64,000 nucleotides of DNA from Pseudomonas hygromyciniae (GCF_016925675.1 NZ_CP070507.1:1-64000), one strand, 5' to 3'; shown: positions 28,902 to 37,679, counted from the first letter of the stretch. The notes: generated by a model from the letters alone, not told the origin. A program made the numbers and translations.

Positions 28902-29456
28902 ATGGCCAGTGACAATAACGAGATCCGCGCCTACGCGCAGCCTGCCCAGCGTGGTACTTGGGTACAGACGGAACGCGCTGGGCATGAACAGTGGGCCGCG
29001 TTGACCGCACAGGCGCCGCGAGCTGCCCAACTGATGCACATCCTGGTGCAACACATGGACAAACAAGGGGCACTCATCATCAGCCAGGCCACGCTGGCCA
29101 AGTTGATGGACACCTCGGTCGCCACCACTAAACGCGCCATCGCCATTCTGACCAAGCATAACTGGATACAGACCATCAGCGTCGGTGGCCAGCGTGGTGG
29201 CACGCTCGCCTATGTGGTGAATAGCCGTATCGCATGGGCAGATAAACGCGACAATCTGCAATACGCCCTGTTTAACGCTCGGGTCTTGGTTTCGACTGAG
29301 GACCAGGCCGATTTGGGCAATAGCCAGCTCAAGCAGCTGCCGACGATGGAGGACGGCGACATTCAGCTGCCTGCAGGGCCAGGTATGGATCCACCCGCGC
29401 AGGAATCACTGGAAGGAATGTTGCCGGATATGCCTTCTATCCCCCACGGTAACTGA
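28902..29456 (+). CDS. RepL-like winged-helix protein, probable replication or copy control
   Basis: 184 residues. Residues 40-120 form a winged helix: LMHILVQHMDKQGALIIS, TLAKLMDTSVATTKRAIAIL, then a wing and AYVVNSRIAWADKRDNLQ, which resembles the plasmid RepL family. The last 60 residues are acidic and disordered. A GAAGGAGG ribosome site precedes it, with the dyad array directly upstream. Replication initiator is the best guess; a transcription regulator of this operon is the alternative. Confidence 0.6.
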   Translation: MASDNNEIRAYAQPAQRGTWVQTERAGHEQWAALTAQAPRAAQLMHILVQHMDKQGALIISQATLAKLMDTSVATTKRAIAILTKHNWIQTISVGGQRGGTLAYVVNSRIAWADKRDNLQYALFNARVLVSTEDQADLGNSQLKQLPTMEDGDIQLPAGPGMDPPAQESLEGMLPDMPSIPHGN

Positions 29457-29480
29457 CGCCAGAAACGCCAAGGAGGGTCT

Positions 29481-30143
29481 ATGTGGAAAATCACAATCAG
29501 CAAAGAGGACGTTGGAATAGGTCAATTCGGCGGCAGCGTACGGATGAACGATCCAGCGTTGTGGCCGGTACTGCCGGACACTAAGGTTCCACTTACCCCG
29601 CTCTGTACTATCACTGAGGCCTTATTGCCCGTTCGTTTCCTGCCGCCTGGCATGGCCATGACGGTGTTCATTGCGCCGAACCGTAAGGCCAACGGCTTCA
29701 ACTTGTCGACCATGCGGCGATACACCGTGCATCAGCAATCAGAGCTGCAAGCTGCACGGGATAGCGGGTATGCGAGGGTGATCCTCCACACCCTCACCGA
29801 TCATGAGCTGTCGCCACCGGACTCGGCCTTCATTCTCGACCGCGCATTCATCCGCAAGGAGGAATTCACCGAGGCAGAGGAAGATGCCGAGCTGGAGGAC
29901 GATGATTTCGGCCTGGAAATCAGCAAGGTGACAGGCCGACCTGCTTTTCTGCAGGACCCGATTTATGAACCTAGCTCTCGCTACATGTGGCTGCTACAGC
30001 TAAACGCCTCGGAGCTGGAGGCCATTGGGCCTCGGTACGAAGGCATCTTTGAGGATGGCATTGGCCACCTCATTCTTGATATGCAGGCCCGTAAGGCACC
30101 GCAAGGCGCTGAGGCGGGTTATTTCTTCATTCAATTCACCTAA
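29481..30143 (+). CDS. hypothetical protein, weak DUF1963/YwqG resemblance
   Basis: 220 residues. The second half (TGRPAFLQDPIYEPSSRYMW, then LLQLNASELEAIGPRYEG and AGYFFIQFT) has the strand pattern and closing aromatic motif of DUF1963/YwqG proteins. Residues 130-145 are a strongly acidic run. It lies 24 bases after the RepL-like gene with an AAGGAGG ribosome site. Function unknown. Confidence 0.5.
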   Translation: MWKITISKEDVGIGQFGGSVRMNDPALWPVLPDTKVPLTPLCTITEALLPVRFLPPGMAMTVFIAPNRKANGFNLSTMRRYTVHQQSELQAARDSGYARVILHTLTDHELSPPDSAFILDRAFIRKEEFTEAEEDAELEDDDFGLEISKVTGRPAFLQDPIYEPSSRYMWLLQLNASELEAIGPRYEGIFEDGIGHLILDMQARKAPQGAEAGYFFIQFT

Positions 30144-30160
30144 CACGCAAGGAAAGCCCG

Positions 30161-30451
30161 ATGCCGAAGCCAACCACCATGAGCTTTGAACAGCAAGAGC
30201 TGCACGCCAAGGCCCAGTGCCACGACTGGAACACCACCTACAAGCATGGTGCCCTGGTCAGCTACGCCGAAATTTACGGGCAGGGTGAAACACATCGCGC
30301 CGAAACAAGGGGCAATGCGTGGGTGATGTGTGGCCAGGCCGTCATTTTCGTGGATGGTTTGTCAGGCGCTGTGTCGCTTGACCATTGCACCGTTGTCGCC
30401 GCTCTCGATGCGGAGAAGAAGTCATCAACCGAGGAAACCGAAAATGTCTGA
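30161..30451 (+). CDS. hypothetical protein
   Basis: 96 residues, possibly starting at the second ATG (MSFEQQELHAKAQ). Small, soluble and unrecognised; the centre (GNAWVMCGQAVIFVDGLSG) looks like a beta-rich core. It overlaps the next gene by eight bases and follows the previous one by 17, so it is inside an operon running from 28.9 to 31.0 kb. Confidence 0.6.
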   Translation: MPKPTTMSFEQQELHAKAQCHDWNTTYKHGALVSYAEIYGQGETHRAETRGNAWVMCGQAVIFVDGLSGAVSLDHCTVVAALDAEKKSSTEETENV

Positions 30452-30992
30452 TGAACGCTTTGCGCGCCTGCAGCAGGCGCTTATCGAATCGGCCAAGCAA
30501 CACCTGGTGGAATTGACCGGGGCTTTGGCATTGCCCAGTGGGGCAGACCGCAATGAGGGGATTTCTTCGGCCTGGTGGCAACTGACCGGACTGACCCAGC
30601 TGGTTCACTTTGACAGTGGATTGGATGAGGCGACCAAGCAGGAGCTGGTGGCCATCGACCAGCTGGCCATCCAAGCCACAACCAAACCGGCAGACAAGGC
30701 ATTGATGGCCACCGAAGCAGACGCCGATATTGCGGCCGTATTGGCTGATCCAACCACTTCTCACTGGCTCAAACACAGCCTGCAGCAAGCGCTGCCGCGT
30801 GATCCAGTGGATGCGGTCAATGATGCGGAATGGCTTTTTGAGTTGCTGAATAAACGCTGCGTGGAGCAGCTGCAGGACGTAGCGGAGGCGCCGCCGATGA
30901 ACATGGAATTCCGCAAAGCGGATGGCAGCACCATACAGATCGACATTACCCAGGCTTCGCCTGTCATCGAGCTGGGCGGTTTCAAAGCTTGA
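30444..30992 (+). CDS. hypothetical protein, mostly helical
   Basis: 182 residues from ATG 30444 (MSDERFARLQQAL). Rich in helix formers with a tryptophan pair (SSAWWQLTGL). No motif recognised. It is the last gene before a clear terminator at 31.01 kb. Overlap with the gene upstream suggests coupled translation. Confidence 0.6.
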   Translation: MSDERFARLQQALIESAKQHLVELTGALALPSGADRNEGISSAWWQLTGLTQLVHFDSGLDEATKQELVAIDQLAIQATTKPADKALMATEADADIAAVLADPTTSHWLKHSLQQALPRDPVDAVNDAEWLFELLNKRCVEQLQDVAEAPPMNMEFRKADGSTIQIDITQASPVIELGGFKA

Positions 30993-31009
30993 CTGGACGC
31001 CAGAAAGAC

Positions 31010-31048
31010 GAAACCCGCAGCACGGCAATGCTTGCGGGTTTCTAGGTT
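31010..31048 (+). terminator. rho-independent terminator
   Basis: GAAACCCGCA and TGCGGGTTTC form the stem, with a 13-base loop and T-rich continuation (TAGGTTTTT). It closes the 28.9-31.0 kb operon. Confidence 0.75.
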
Positions 31049-31126
31049 TTTGCGAAGGAGCAAAAAGCCACGCGCTCATTGTACATCGAGCGCAGGAGAT
31101 TTCACAGCGACACGGAGGAATCAGCG

Positions 31127-32398
31127 ATGGCCGATCAACGTTACCCGGTAAGCATCGGACAAGGCGAGAATGCCAAGCAGTATTCCGAGGCCTACCAGAC
31201 CCAGCCAGGCTATGCGGTGCAGTGGAAAGGCATACTGCAGAAAGCACACGGTCAGGCCCTGGTGCGTTGCTTGTGCCCAGGCAAAGGCACTCGACGCTTG
31301 GCCGTACGGCACAGATCCGAACAGGATTCGTTTCACCTGTCCCGCTATCCGCACACCGGCGCCGAGCATGCGCTTGATTGTCTGTACTACTCGCCCGATC
31401 CCGACAAATCGGGTTTAGGTGCCTACAGCAAGGGCGTGGTCGAAGAAACCAAGGACGGTGACCTCAAGATCAAGCTCACCCTTTCGCTTCGCAAGAAGGA
31501 TCCGGCAGAAAACCAGCCGATGGAGGGTACTTCCCCTGCCCCATCGAGCAGCAAGCCTTCCAAACCGGCGATGACCTTGTGTGGCTTGCTCCACTTGCTC
31601 TGGAGCGAAGCAGGCCTCAACCAGTGGGTACCAGGTATGGCGGGCAAGCGTGGACTCGGCCTGATTCACAGCCGGCTGCAGCACGCTGCCGACCGCATGC
31701 TCGCTTCGCGCATGCGCATTGGTGACGCTCTGCTCATTGCTACAAGTTCGGCTGGCCAGCAGGCCGACGCCAATAGTCAGAAGGTGGCCAGCGCGATCAG
31801 AAACAAACGCCGCCTAATCGTCGTCGCCCCCTTGGCGGCGCACTCCGAAGAACGCGAACAGGCAATGAGCGGCTATCTCGCCATCGCTGGCTTCCATGGA
31901 GTACCGCGGCTGCTCATGGACGAAGAACTATGGCAGAGGACCGCCAGGAGCTACGCCGCCGCGCTGCGTGGATGGCGGGAAGGACGCCGAGTGATTGCCA
32001 TTGTCCAGACGGATCAACCCACAGTGCCCAGCAAAGCCCAAGCGCTCAATGTGGCCCTGATGGTTGTCAGTGACGAGTGGATACCCGTTGAGTCGGGCTA
32101 TGAGGCGGTGATCGAGGCGTTGCTCCGCGATCAGGGGCGCAGGTTCATCAAGCCGATGCGCTTTGATGCGGAGCAGGAACAGGTGTTTCCCGATTTCTGG
32201 CTGATGGACGTAGGCGCCGGCAGGGAGCTACCGATGGAAGTTTACGGGCGTCAGGATCCGAAGTACCTGGCCCGCAAGGAAGTGAAGTGCGCCTACTACA
32301 CGCGGCACTACGGGCCGACCGGATGGTGGTCGTGGGACGCCAGTGCGGACCCTCGAGGCTTGAGCATTCCCGCATTCCCCCCGGCTCGGCACCCCTAA
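31127..32398 (+). CDS. DUF1173 family protein
   Basis: 423 residues from ATG 31127 (MADQRYPVSIGQG). Family pattern of DUF1173: an N-terminal cysteine/histidine region (VRCLCPGKGTRRLAVRH, HTGAEHALDCLYY) and a C-terminal MRFDAEQEQVFPDFWLMDVG. It is found on integrative elements and plasmids; its biochemical role is not known. The next gene starts two bases after its stop. Confidence 0.8.
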   Translation: MADQRYPVSIGQGENAKQYSEAYQTQPGYAVQWKGILQKAHGQALVRCLCPGKGTRRLAVRHRSEQDSFHLSRYPHTGAEHALDCLYYSPDPDKSGLGAYSKGVVEETKDGDLKIKLTLSLRKKDPAENQPMEGTSPAPSSSKPSKPAMTLCGLLHLLWSEAGLNQWVPGMAGKRGLGLIHSRLQHAADRMLASRMRIGDALLIATSSAGQQADANSQKVASAIRNKRRLIVVAPLAAHSEEREQAMSGYLAIAGFHGVPRLLMDEELWQRTARSYAAALRGWREGRRVIAIVQTDQPTVPSKAQALNVALMVVSDEWIPVESGYEAVIEALLRDQGRRFIKPMRFDAEQEQVFPDFWLMDVGAGRELPMEVYGRQDPKYLARKEVKCAYYTRHYGPTGWWSWDASADPRGLSIPAFPPARHP

Positions 32399-32399
32399 C

Positions 32400-33140
32400 A
32401 TGGCCACCATTGACTGGGCGCTGTACGACTGCAAGTTGGGCCAGATCAAGGACGTTGAACTGGCCCGGTTGATCGGCTCGACCCCGCACCGGGTACGCCG
32501 CCGCCGTGAGCAACTGGGGATTCCGCCATGGTCTGTCGGCAAAAAAATCGAACCCTTCAAGGATCTCTTAGGCTTTGCCGCAGACAGCTCGATAGCTGCC
32601 CGCTGCGGCGTGGACGCCAAAAGCGTCAAGGCCTACCGCGAGTCGTTGGGCATCTTGCCCTTTTTCCGGCCCGCGCCACGCAAGCAGGTGCTGCCCATCG
32701 GGCACGATCTGAGGCCCTATAAGCCGCTGTTTGGCTACGTCAGTGACCAGGAGATCGCCCAGCTCGCCGGCGTTGATTTGGACCTGGTGCAGGACGTACG
32801 CGAGGGGCTTGGCTTTGAACCCGTCCTGCCGTTGCCAGGCAGTACAACACCAGATCCAGTACCAGACTTTCACGGCCCGTTGTTGGGTTACGAATCATTG
32901 TTCGCGACCCTGACGCCGACAGAGATCAGCCGAAGAACCGGCGTACCGTACCCTGTGATAGTGCAGCGCTGCGCCTTCTTGGGCATTCAGCCCTACAAGC
33001 GTGTTTCGGTAGCGTCCCGCTACGATCACTTGCTGGGAAAGGTGCCTGATGCGCTGGTGGCGAAGCTGGCAGGCGTTTCGCGAGCCAGCATCGGCGCCCG
33101 GCGCAAGCGGTTGTCGGCCCAGGCTAAAGCCGAGCTTTAG
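32400..33140 (+). CDS. protein of five tandem HTH-like repeats
   Basis: 246 residues built almost wholly of a repeated unit of about 30 residues: DVELARLIGSTPHRVRRRRE (19-38), DSSIAARCGVDAKSVKAYRE (62-81), DQEIAQLAGVDLDLVQDVRE (116-135), PTEISRRTGVPYPVIVQRCA (173-192) and PDALVAKLAGVSRASIGARR (216-235). Each looks like a helix-turn-helix followed by L(G/S)-phi. A multi-site DNA-binding or DNA-spacing protein is likely. I know no named family. Confidence 0.7.
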   Translation: MATIDWALYDCKLGQIKDVELARLIGSTPHRVRRRREQLGIPPWSVGKKIEPFKDLLGFAADSSIAARCGVDAKSVKAYRESLGILPFFRPAPRKQVLPIGHDLRPYKPLFGYVSDQEIAQLAGVDLDLVQDVREGLGFEPVLPLPGSTTPDPVPDFHGPLLGYESLFATLTPTEISRRTGVPYPVIVQRCAFLGIQPYKRVSVASRYDHLLGKVPDALVAKLAGVSRASIGARRKRLSAQAKAEL

Positions 33141-33142
33141 CT

Positions 33143-33162
33143 AATTCTCGCACGCGAGAATT
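33143..33162. promoter_or_regulatory. 20-bp palindrome, TTCTCGC-N2-GCGAGAA class, copy 1
   Basis: AATTCTCGCACGCGAGAATT lies in the short gap between the HTH-array gene and the convergent umuC. The 16-bp core recurs at 38.9 and 45.8 kb. Lacking a T-run, it is more likely a protein site than a terminator. Confidence 0.55.
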
Positions 33163-34447
33163 ACCGACACTGCACCGTCCACAACTGATCCCAGCTGGTC
33201 ATGTAACTGGGGCTAAGCAGGGCACGACGCATGCCCCAGTCAGGCGTCAGTGGGACCGCCGCAGTACGCAAGCAGTCATGCCCCCATCGGCGGTTGATCT
33301 TGTCCATCGTTGCCATGAGCGCATCCGAGCGCTCCGGCTGGCTCGGGCTGAAAAGATCCTGCGTGTACTCTCCCCGCTTGCGCAGGTCCATCAGCAGTAC
33401 CTCGGCCTTGCTATACGCAAAGCCAGGCCGGTAGATCTCTGCTGCCGCCTGCAGTGCATATTTCGTCAGCTGCCGCACATCATCGGTTGGGAATGCCGGT
33501 ATGCACGTCGCTGCATTCGCGTACTTGGGGCCGTCGCCATGAAACGAAGTCTGGATGCCAATGCGTAGCGCGCCGCATAGCGAACGCTGCATGCGCAGCT
33601 TTTCAGCGGCACGGTGAATGTAGGTCGCCAGTGCTTCCTGCAGCTCTCTGAGCGTGTGAACCCGCTTGCCAAACATCTTGCTGGAACAGATCGATTGCTT
33701 GGCCGGCGCGGTCTGTTCCAGGTCCATGCACGACTCGCCTGCCAGCTCACGAATGGTCCGCTCCAGTACGACACTGTATTTGCGACCCATGGCCCGCGCA
33801 TCCGCTTGCGATAGTTCCCAAGCGGTGCTGATCCCGTCGCTGGCCAGGTTGTCGCGCATACGGCGCCCGATACCCCAAACCTCATCAACCGGCATTCGCC
33901 GGAGCAGCCATTCGACCGCCTCTTGTTTGCGCAGATCCACTACCCCGCCAGTCTTCTCACGCCACACTTTTGAGGCGTGCTGCGCGGCCTTGGCCAAAGT
34001 TTTCGTATGCCCAATGCCCACACCCACTGGCAGCGCTGTCCATTGCAGGACGCGGGCTTGAATGGCCCGGCCTACATCAATGATCGGCTCGGGAAGGCCA
34101 TCGAGCCTGCAGAACAGTTCGTCAATGGAATAACGCTCCCATTCGGGTACCAGGGAGGCGATGGCTACGCCAACGCGGTGGCTCAATTCGCCATAGAGCG
34201 TGTAATTGGAGCTGAAAACCGCGACACCATTCTGTTCGAGGAACCCGCGCACCTTGAAATAGGGATCGCCCATCTTCAAGCCGAGGGCTTTAGCCTCGTT
34301 CGTACGGGCCACGATGCAGCCGTCCGAGTTGCTTAAAACGACGACCGGGCGCTGTCGCAGCTCCGGTCTAAAAATGCGCTCGCAGCTGCAGTAAAACGCG
34401 TTGACGTCTACCAGGGCGAAGATAGGTCGGGAGCTGTCAGCACACAT
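33161..34447 (-). CDS. umuC: Y-family translesion DNA polymerase, UmuC/RulB type
   Basis: 428 residues. Polymerase palm signatures FALVDVNAFYCSCERIF, NSDGCIVARTNEAKALG and RYSIDELFCRL with the catalytic acids, then GIGHTKTLAKAAQH and a C-terminal little finger. UmuC with processed UmuD2 forms DNA polymerase V for error-prone bypass. It overlaps the umuD gene by 11 bases. Plasmid-borne rulAB operons of Pseudomonas are of this type, giving UV tolerance. Confidence 0.95.
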   Translation of the reverse strand: MCADSSRPIFALVDVNAFYCSCERIFRPELRQRPVVVLSNSDGCIVARTNEAKALGLKMGDPYFKVRGFLEQNGVAVFSSNYTLYGELSHRVGVAIASLVPEWERYSIDELFCRLDGLPEPIIDVGRAIQARVLQWTALPVGVGIGHTKTLAKAAQHASKVWREKTGGVVDLRKQEAVEWLLRRMPVDEVWGIGRRMRDNLASDGISTAWELSQADARAMGRKYSVVLERTIRELAGESCMDLEQTAPAKQSICSSKMFGKRVHTLRELQEALATYIHRAAEKLRMQRSLCGALRIGIQTSFHGDGPKYANAATCIPAFPTDDVRQLTKYALQAAAEIYRPGFAYSKAEVLLMDLRKRGEYTQDLFSPSQPERSDALMATMDKINRRWGHDCLRTAAVPLTPDWGMRRALLSPSYMTSWDQLWTVQCR

Positions 34448-34868
34448 GCTTGGTCAGGTCCCAGGTAACAACCCCAAACACATCAATCGAGCCGTACTGA
34501 TCAGGGGTGATGGTCTTATAGTCGGGGTGGGCCGATTCCAGGAGCCAACGATCAGCGTTGTCCTTGGCCAGCCGTTTCACCAGCGGTTGGTTGTCCACGT
34601 AGGCGAGAACGATCTGACCCTTTGTCGCTGTGATCGATCGGTCAACGATCAGCACCCCGCCGTCGTAGATTCCCGCGTCACGCATGCTTTCGCCCTGGAC
34701 GCGCACAATCCAAACATGCGGCGCCCGAATATTCAGCAATTCATCCAGGGAAATCGGCGGCTCGTAGTAATCAGCTGCAGGGCTAGGAAAGCCGCCTGCA
34801 GCTGTTCCGGCGAGTACCGAAATGAGCTGGCTTGAGTCTCGAAGGGGCTGAATAGATACAACGTTCAT
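34437..34868 (-). CDS. umuD: UmuD/RulA-like self-cleaving SOS protein
   Basis: 143 residues from ATG 34868. Cleavage site A24-G25 (GTAAGGFPSP), serine S61 in QGESMRDAGI and lysine K98 in QPLVKRL form the LexA/UmuD Ser-Lys protease. RecA filament triggers self-cleavage to the active form. The start nearest the LexA box was chosen; upstream in-frame ATGs would lie within or above the operator. Confidence 0.94.
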   Translation of the reverse strand: MNVVSIQPLRDSSQLISVLAGTAAGGFPSPAADYYEPPISLDELLNIRAPHVWIVRVQGESMRDAGIYDGGVLIVDRSITATKGQIVLAYVDNQPLVKRLAKDNADRWLLESAHPDYKTITPDQYGSIDVFGVVTWDLTKHVC

Positions 34869-34885
34869 GGGGCACCGAGTTGATA

Positions 34886-34901
34886 CTGTTTGCATATACA
34901 G
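34886..34901 (-). promoter_or_regulatory. LexA box of umuDC
   Basis: CTGTTTGCATATACAG fits the CTGT-N8-ACAG LexA consensus and lies 18 bases upstream of umuD, overlapping its promoter. The divergent ligase gene starts 106 bases away and could share damage control. Confidence 0.85.
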
Positions 34902-35006
34902 TAATGCAGGCCGTACGGCGCGGCTAGAGCCGCCTGGACAAAAGGCGGATCTTTCCGTCTGCAGGAGAATCCACACCATATCGAGTGCCATTGAGGCGCA
35001 GGTGTC

Positions 35007-35960
35007 ATGGCTTCCAAGAAAACTGCGGTCCCTGCTCGCATCCAGCCGCAGCTGGTGGCCTTGGTGACCCGGCCACCAGCTGGCGACTGGGCTTACGAAA
35101 TCAAGTTCGATGGCTACCGCATGTTTGCCCGCATCGATTCCGGCGTGTCTCTGTTCACTAAAAACGGTTACGACTGGACGAAGCGGATGCCGCGTCTTGC
35201 CCGGGACCTGCAGTCACTTCCCATCCGTGGCGCCTGGTTAGATGGTGAAGTGGTCGTGCAAGACGACGACGACCGCCCAGCGTTCCAGTCCCTGCAGGAA
35301 GCCTTTGCCACCGGCGACACCGACCGCTTGATCTACTTCGCCTTCGACCTCTTGTTCATCGACGGCGTAGACCTAAGACCCCGGCCTGTCGAGCAGCGCC
35401 GGAACCTGCTACGGGTATTGCTGGAACAGGTCGACCTTGACCAGGTGCGGTTCTCAGAAACCCTCGAAGCGGATCCGGCGCATTTGCTGGCCAGCGCTTG
35501 CGCGCTCGGTATCGAGGGCATAGTAGGCAAGCGGTTGGGCAGTACCTACGCCGGCGAGCGGGATGGCTCATGGATCAAGCTCAAATGTGTGCAGCGGCAA
35601 GAGTTCGTGATCTTGGGCTACACCCGGAGCTCTGCCGGCATCGGCTCGCTGCTGATCGGTCTGCATGATGACGCCGGCCAGCTGCAGTACGCTGGTCGTG
35701 TCAGGTCGGGATTCACCGGGCGCGAGTTGGACAGGCTCAAAAAACGGCTCGGCCCATTGGTACGGAGAACATCGGCTTTACGTACGCCGCCCAAGCTGCA
35801 GGGCGGCGCCGTGGTATGGGTAGAGCCTCAGCTTGTGTGCGAGGTGAAGTTTGCCGAGTTGACCCCAGCCGGCAAAGTTCGCCACGCCGTGTACATCGCT
35901 CTGAGGGACGATAAGCCGGCATCGGCCATCAGTCTGGAGAGCGACACCGACCCTGTGTAA
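35007..35960 (+). CDS. ATP-dependent DNA ligase, LigD ligase-domain type
   Basis: 317 residues. Motif I EIKFDGYR with adenylated lysine K33, motif III LIYFAFDLLFIDG, motif IV GIEGIVGKRLGS, motif V SWIKLKC, then an OB-fold (LGYTRSSAGIGSLLIGLHD). It corresponds to the ligase domain of LigD without the polymerase or phosphoesterase domains and without Ku nearby. Nick sealing is expected. Divergent from umuDC, which suggests a plasmid DNA-repair patch. Confidence 0.92.
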   Translation: MASKKTAVPARIQPQLVALVTRPPAGDWAYEIKFDGYRMFARIDSGVSLFTKNGYDWTKRMPRLARDLQSLPIRGAWLDGEVVVQDDDDRPAFQSLQEAFATGDTDRLIYFAFDLLFIDGVDLRPRPVEQRRNLLRVLLEQVDLDQVRFSETLEADPAHLLASACALGIEGIVGKRLGSTYAGERDGSWIKLKCVQRQEFVILGYTRSSAGIGSLLIGLHDDAGQLQYAGRVRSGFTGRELDRLKKRLGPLVRRTSALRTPPKLQGGAVVWVEPQLVCEVKFAELTPAGKVRHAVYIALRDDKPASAISLESDTDPV

Positions 35961-35970
35961 CCAGGCGAAG

Positions 35971-36264
35971 ATGCGCCGGGAGGCGATTGTGTATGAGGTT
36001 CATATCGACGCCGAGGCCTGTGTAATCCAGTGTGAAATCACGGATGTGATCGAGGCCGATCCAAACCCAGGCTTATGGTCCAGCGACTGGGATTTACAGG
36101 GGTATCGCGAGCTGGAATTCAGGGTGCTTTCTGGTGTGGCGTACGACGCAGATGGTCACCCTAGCGATCTAGGCCGCAACGGCTGCGCCGAGGTGGCCGA
36201 CCGATACGCGGAGTTCATCGAGGACGATTTGTGGCACCAGCTGGACAACGAGCGATGCGAATAG
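35971..36264 (+). CDS. hypothetical protein
   Basis: 97 residues, acidic, unrecognised. Starts 11 bases after the ligase stop and ends at a terminator, so it is probably co-transcribed with the ligase. The pattern EVHIDAEACVIQCEITDVIEAD suggests a short beta-rich domain. Confidence 0.6.
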   Translation: MRREAIVYEVHIDAEACVIQCEITDVIEADPNPGLWSSDWDLQGYRELEFRVLSGVAYDADGHPSDLGRNGCAEVADRYAEFIEDDLWHQLDNERCE

Positions 36265-36278
36265 CGGGCAAAAGAAAA

Positions 36279-36312
36279 CCCGCGTTGGCCGAGGCCTCAG
36301 CGGGCTTTCTCC
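36279..36312. terminator. bidirectional terminator
   Basis: CCCGC...GCGGG stem with inner TGGCC/GGCC pairing, flanked by AAAAGAAAA on one side and CTTTCT on the other. It can end the ligase operon and, on the other strand, the small peptide gene. Confidence 0.7.
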
Positions 36313-36324
36313 GTCAGTCAGGTA

Positions 36325-36408
36325 TTAGCCGTTCCAACTATCGCGAATCGCCTCTACCAGGAGCTTTGCAAGCACCTGAATAGAGAGATTCTTTAGGAAA
36401 TTTTTCAT
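36325..36408 (-). CDS. candidate 27-residue amphipathic peptide
   Basis: Frame MKNFLKNLSIQVLAKLLVEA then IRDSWNG, ending at TAA 36325 and followed at once by the bidirectional terminator. It is short, with Lys and Leu/Ile placed as in an amphipathic helix, reminiscent of small toxins or holin-like peptides. A GGAG motif lies immediately upstream of the ATG, closer than usual, which lowers confidence. Confidence 0.3.
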   Translation of the reverse strand: MKNFLKNLSIQVLAKLLVEAIRDSWNG

Positions 36409-36689
36409 CTCCAAAGACCTCGATTGGGGCCTCTGTCCCTATCAATGCTTTTCCGGAACACATGGCACTGACAAGAGCATGGTCAGATGATCTTTGCGAG
36501 ACGCGGGCGGGGCTGGTGTTAACCGGGGATCAAATCCGCGCGGGTTCCTACGCCCGCGTCCCTGGCAGTGAATCTTTAGACGGGAAGCACCCCACCCGGC
36601 TCGCACGTCACAACTGACTGCTGGCGATCTTACCGGCTCCGCTGTCGCTGTGCCATCACAAAACGGGTTGGCGAGCATTTCTATGGGCA
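36409..36689. other. intergenic stretch without recognised gene
   Basis: No frame with coding character on either strand. The GC-rich segment at 36500-36570 could fold, but I see no tRNA or known RNA there. Confidence 0.4.
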
Positions 36690-36722
36690 AAAAAAAACCG
36701 CCGTAGGAGGGCGGTTTTTTTC
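36690..36722. terminator. strong bidirectional terminator
   Basis: AAAAAAACCGCC-gtaggag-GGCGGTTTTTTT: GC stem with A-run and T-run on both sides. Confidence 0.85.
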
Positions 36723-36862
36723 GGCATCGCGGTTAGGAGCCGCTTTGCCAGGTCTCGCAAAGATCATCTGACTGGGTTCATGGTTGCAAAAGTTGACACG
36801 TATGGCAACTCTTTTTTGAGTAATTCCCCAGTAAACGCTAGGGGAAACGAGGCAGCGCGCTA

Positions 36863-37314
36863 TGGGCGTGCCCCCATTCGGGGGGCGGCTGTCGTGAACC
36901 AAGCCCCGGCCAAAAGCACGCCGGGTCTTGGCCCTTCGGGCTTCCATCCTCACGCCTCCGGCCTACGGCCTGCGCGCTCCGCTTGCCGGTCGTTCCAGGG
37001 CAACCACTGCGGCTAGCTCAGCAACCATCGGTAGGAAGCGGACGCCCCAATGGCCTATCCGCCACCAGGCCTTGCCTGCAAGGGGCTTTCGCGGCATATC
37101 CTCGCTCGCTACGCTCCCTGCGGTATTCCACGGTCCCCTTGCACGCGGCCTGGCTCTGGATAGTCCGGGCTTACCGCGTCCTACCGAAGGCTGCCGAGCA
37201 GATCCACCCAGCGGTGGTGTGCTTCCATTCCCAAAGAGCAAGGCGGCATCCGCTTCGCGGCTGCTGCTTTGAAAAGCGTTTGTTTCCCGCGCCCCACGCT
37301 CGGCATTAAAGCAG
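36863..37314 (+). repeat. ~450-bp intergenic repeat, copy A
   Basis: Begins with the hairpin GTGCCCCC-attc-GGGGGGC and ends ...CGGCATTAAAGCAG. Copy B at 45.3 kb is nearly identical along the whole length; copy C at 50.46 kb has the first 120 bases. Open frames exist on both strands, but the few differences between copies change amino acids as often as not, so I regard it as noncoding. Confidence 0.8.
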
Positions 37315-37361
37315 ATCGGCAAGAGCGCCTGCGGTCAAGCGCTCAATGCCATGCAAATCGA

Positions 37362-37679
37362 TCAGAGGGAGTTGGCCAGGTCGTACACGCCGGTTACAGC
37401 GAACCAAAGGCCGATACCCGCAGCAAGCGCCGTATACAAAGGCAACCGCTTGTGTTTGTCCGTGTAGCCATCGCTGAATCTGTTCTGCTTCGGGGTGATG
37501 GTATAGAAGAACCCTTGAATGGCCTTGGGCAGGAGGATCAGGAATGCAAGACCCTTTAGGCTCAGTTCAGCGTTATCTGTCCAGGGGAATCGGGCCAGCC
37601 AAAATGCGCAGCCAATCCACAGGAGCCAGCCCCAGGCGAAAAGCGCCTTGGTTTGGTTCGGGGAAATAGTCTTTTCCAT
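37362..37679 (-). CDS. small membrane protein 1
   Basis: 105 residues from ATG 37679 (MEKTISPNQTKALF). Three hydrophobic segments (WGWLLWIGCAFWLA, GLAFLILLPKAIQGFF, ALAAGIGLWFAVTGVY). Unrecognised. It starts two bases from the stop of the next upstream membrane gene, so the three genes at 37.4-38.2 kb form one operon. Confidence 0.6.
   Translation of the reverse strand: MEKTISPNQTKALFAWGWLLWIGCAFWLARFPWTDNAELSLKGLAFLILLPKAIQGFFYTITPKQNRFSDGYTDKHKRLPLYTALAAGIGLWFAVTGVYDLANSL

Noticed and set aside
36442..36690. Frame of 82 codons before the strong terminator and a possible tRNA-like fold around 36500-36570
   Set aside because: No cloverleaf with proper arms could be drawn, and the frame has no coding character.
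36963..37322. Overlapping frames on both strands within the 450-bp repeat (also 45393-45761)
   Set aside because: Differences between copies A and B are not enriched at silent positions in any frame, so I regard the repeat as noncoding.
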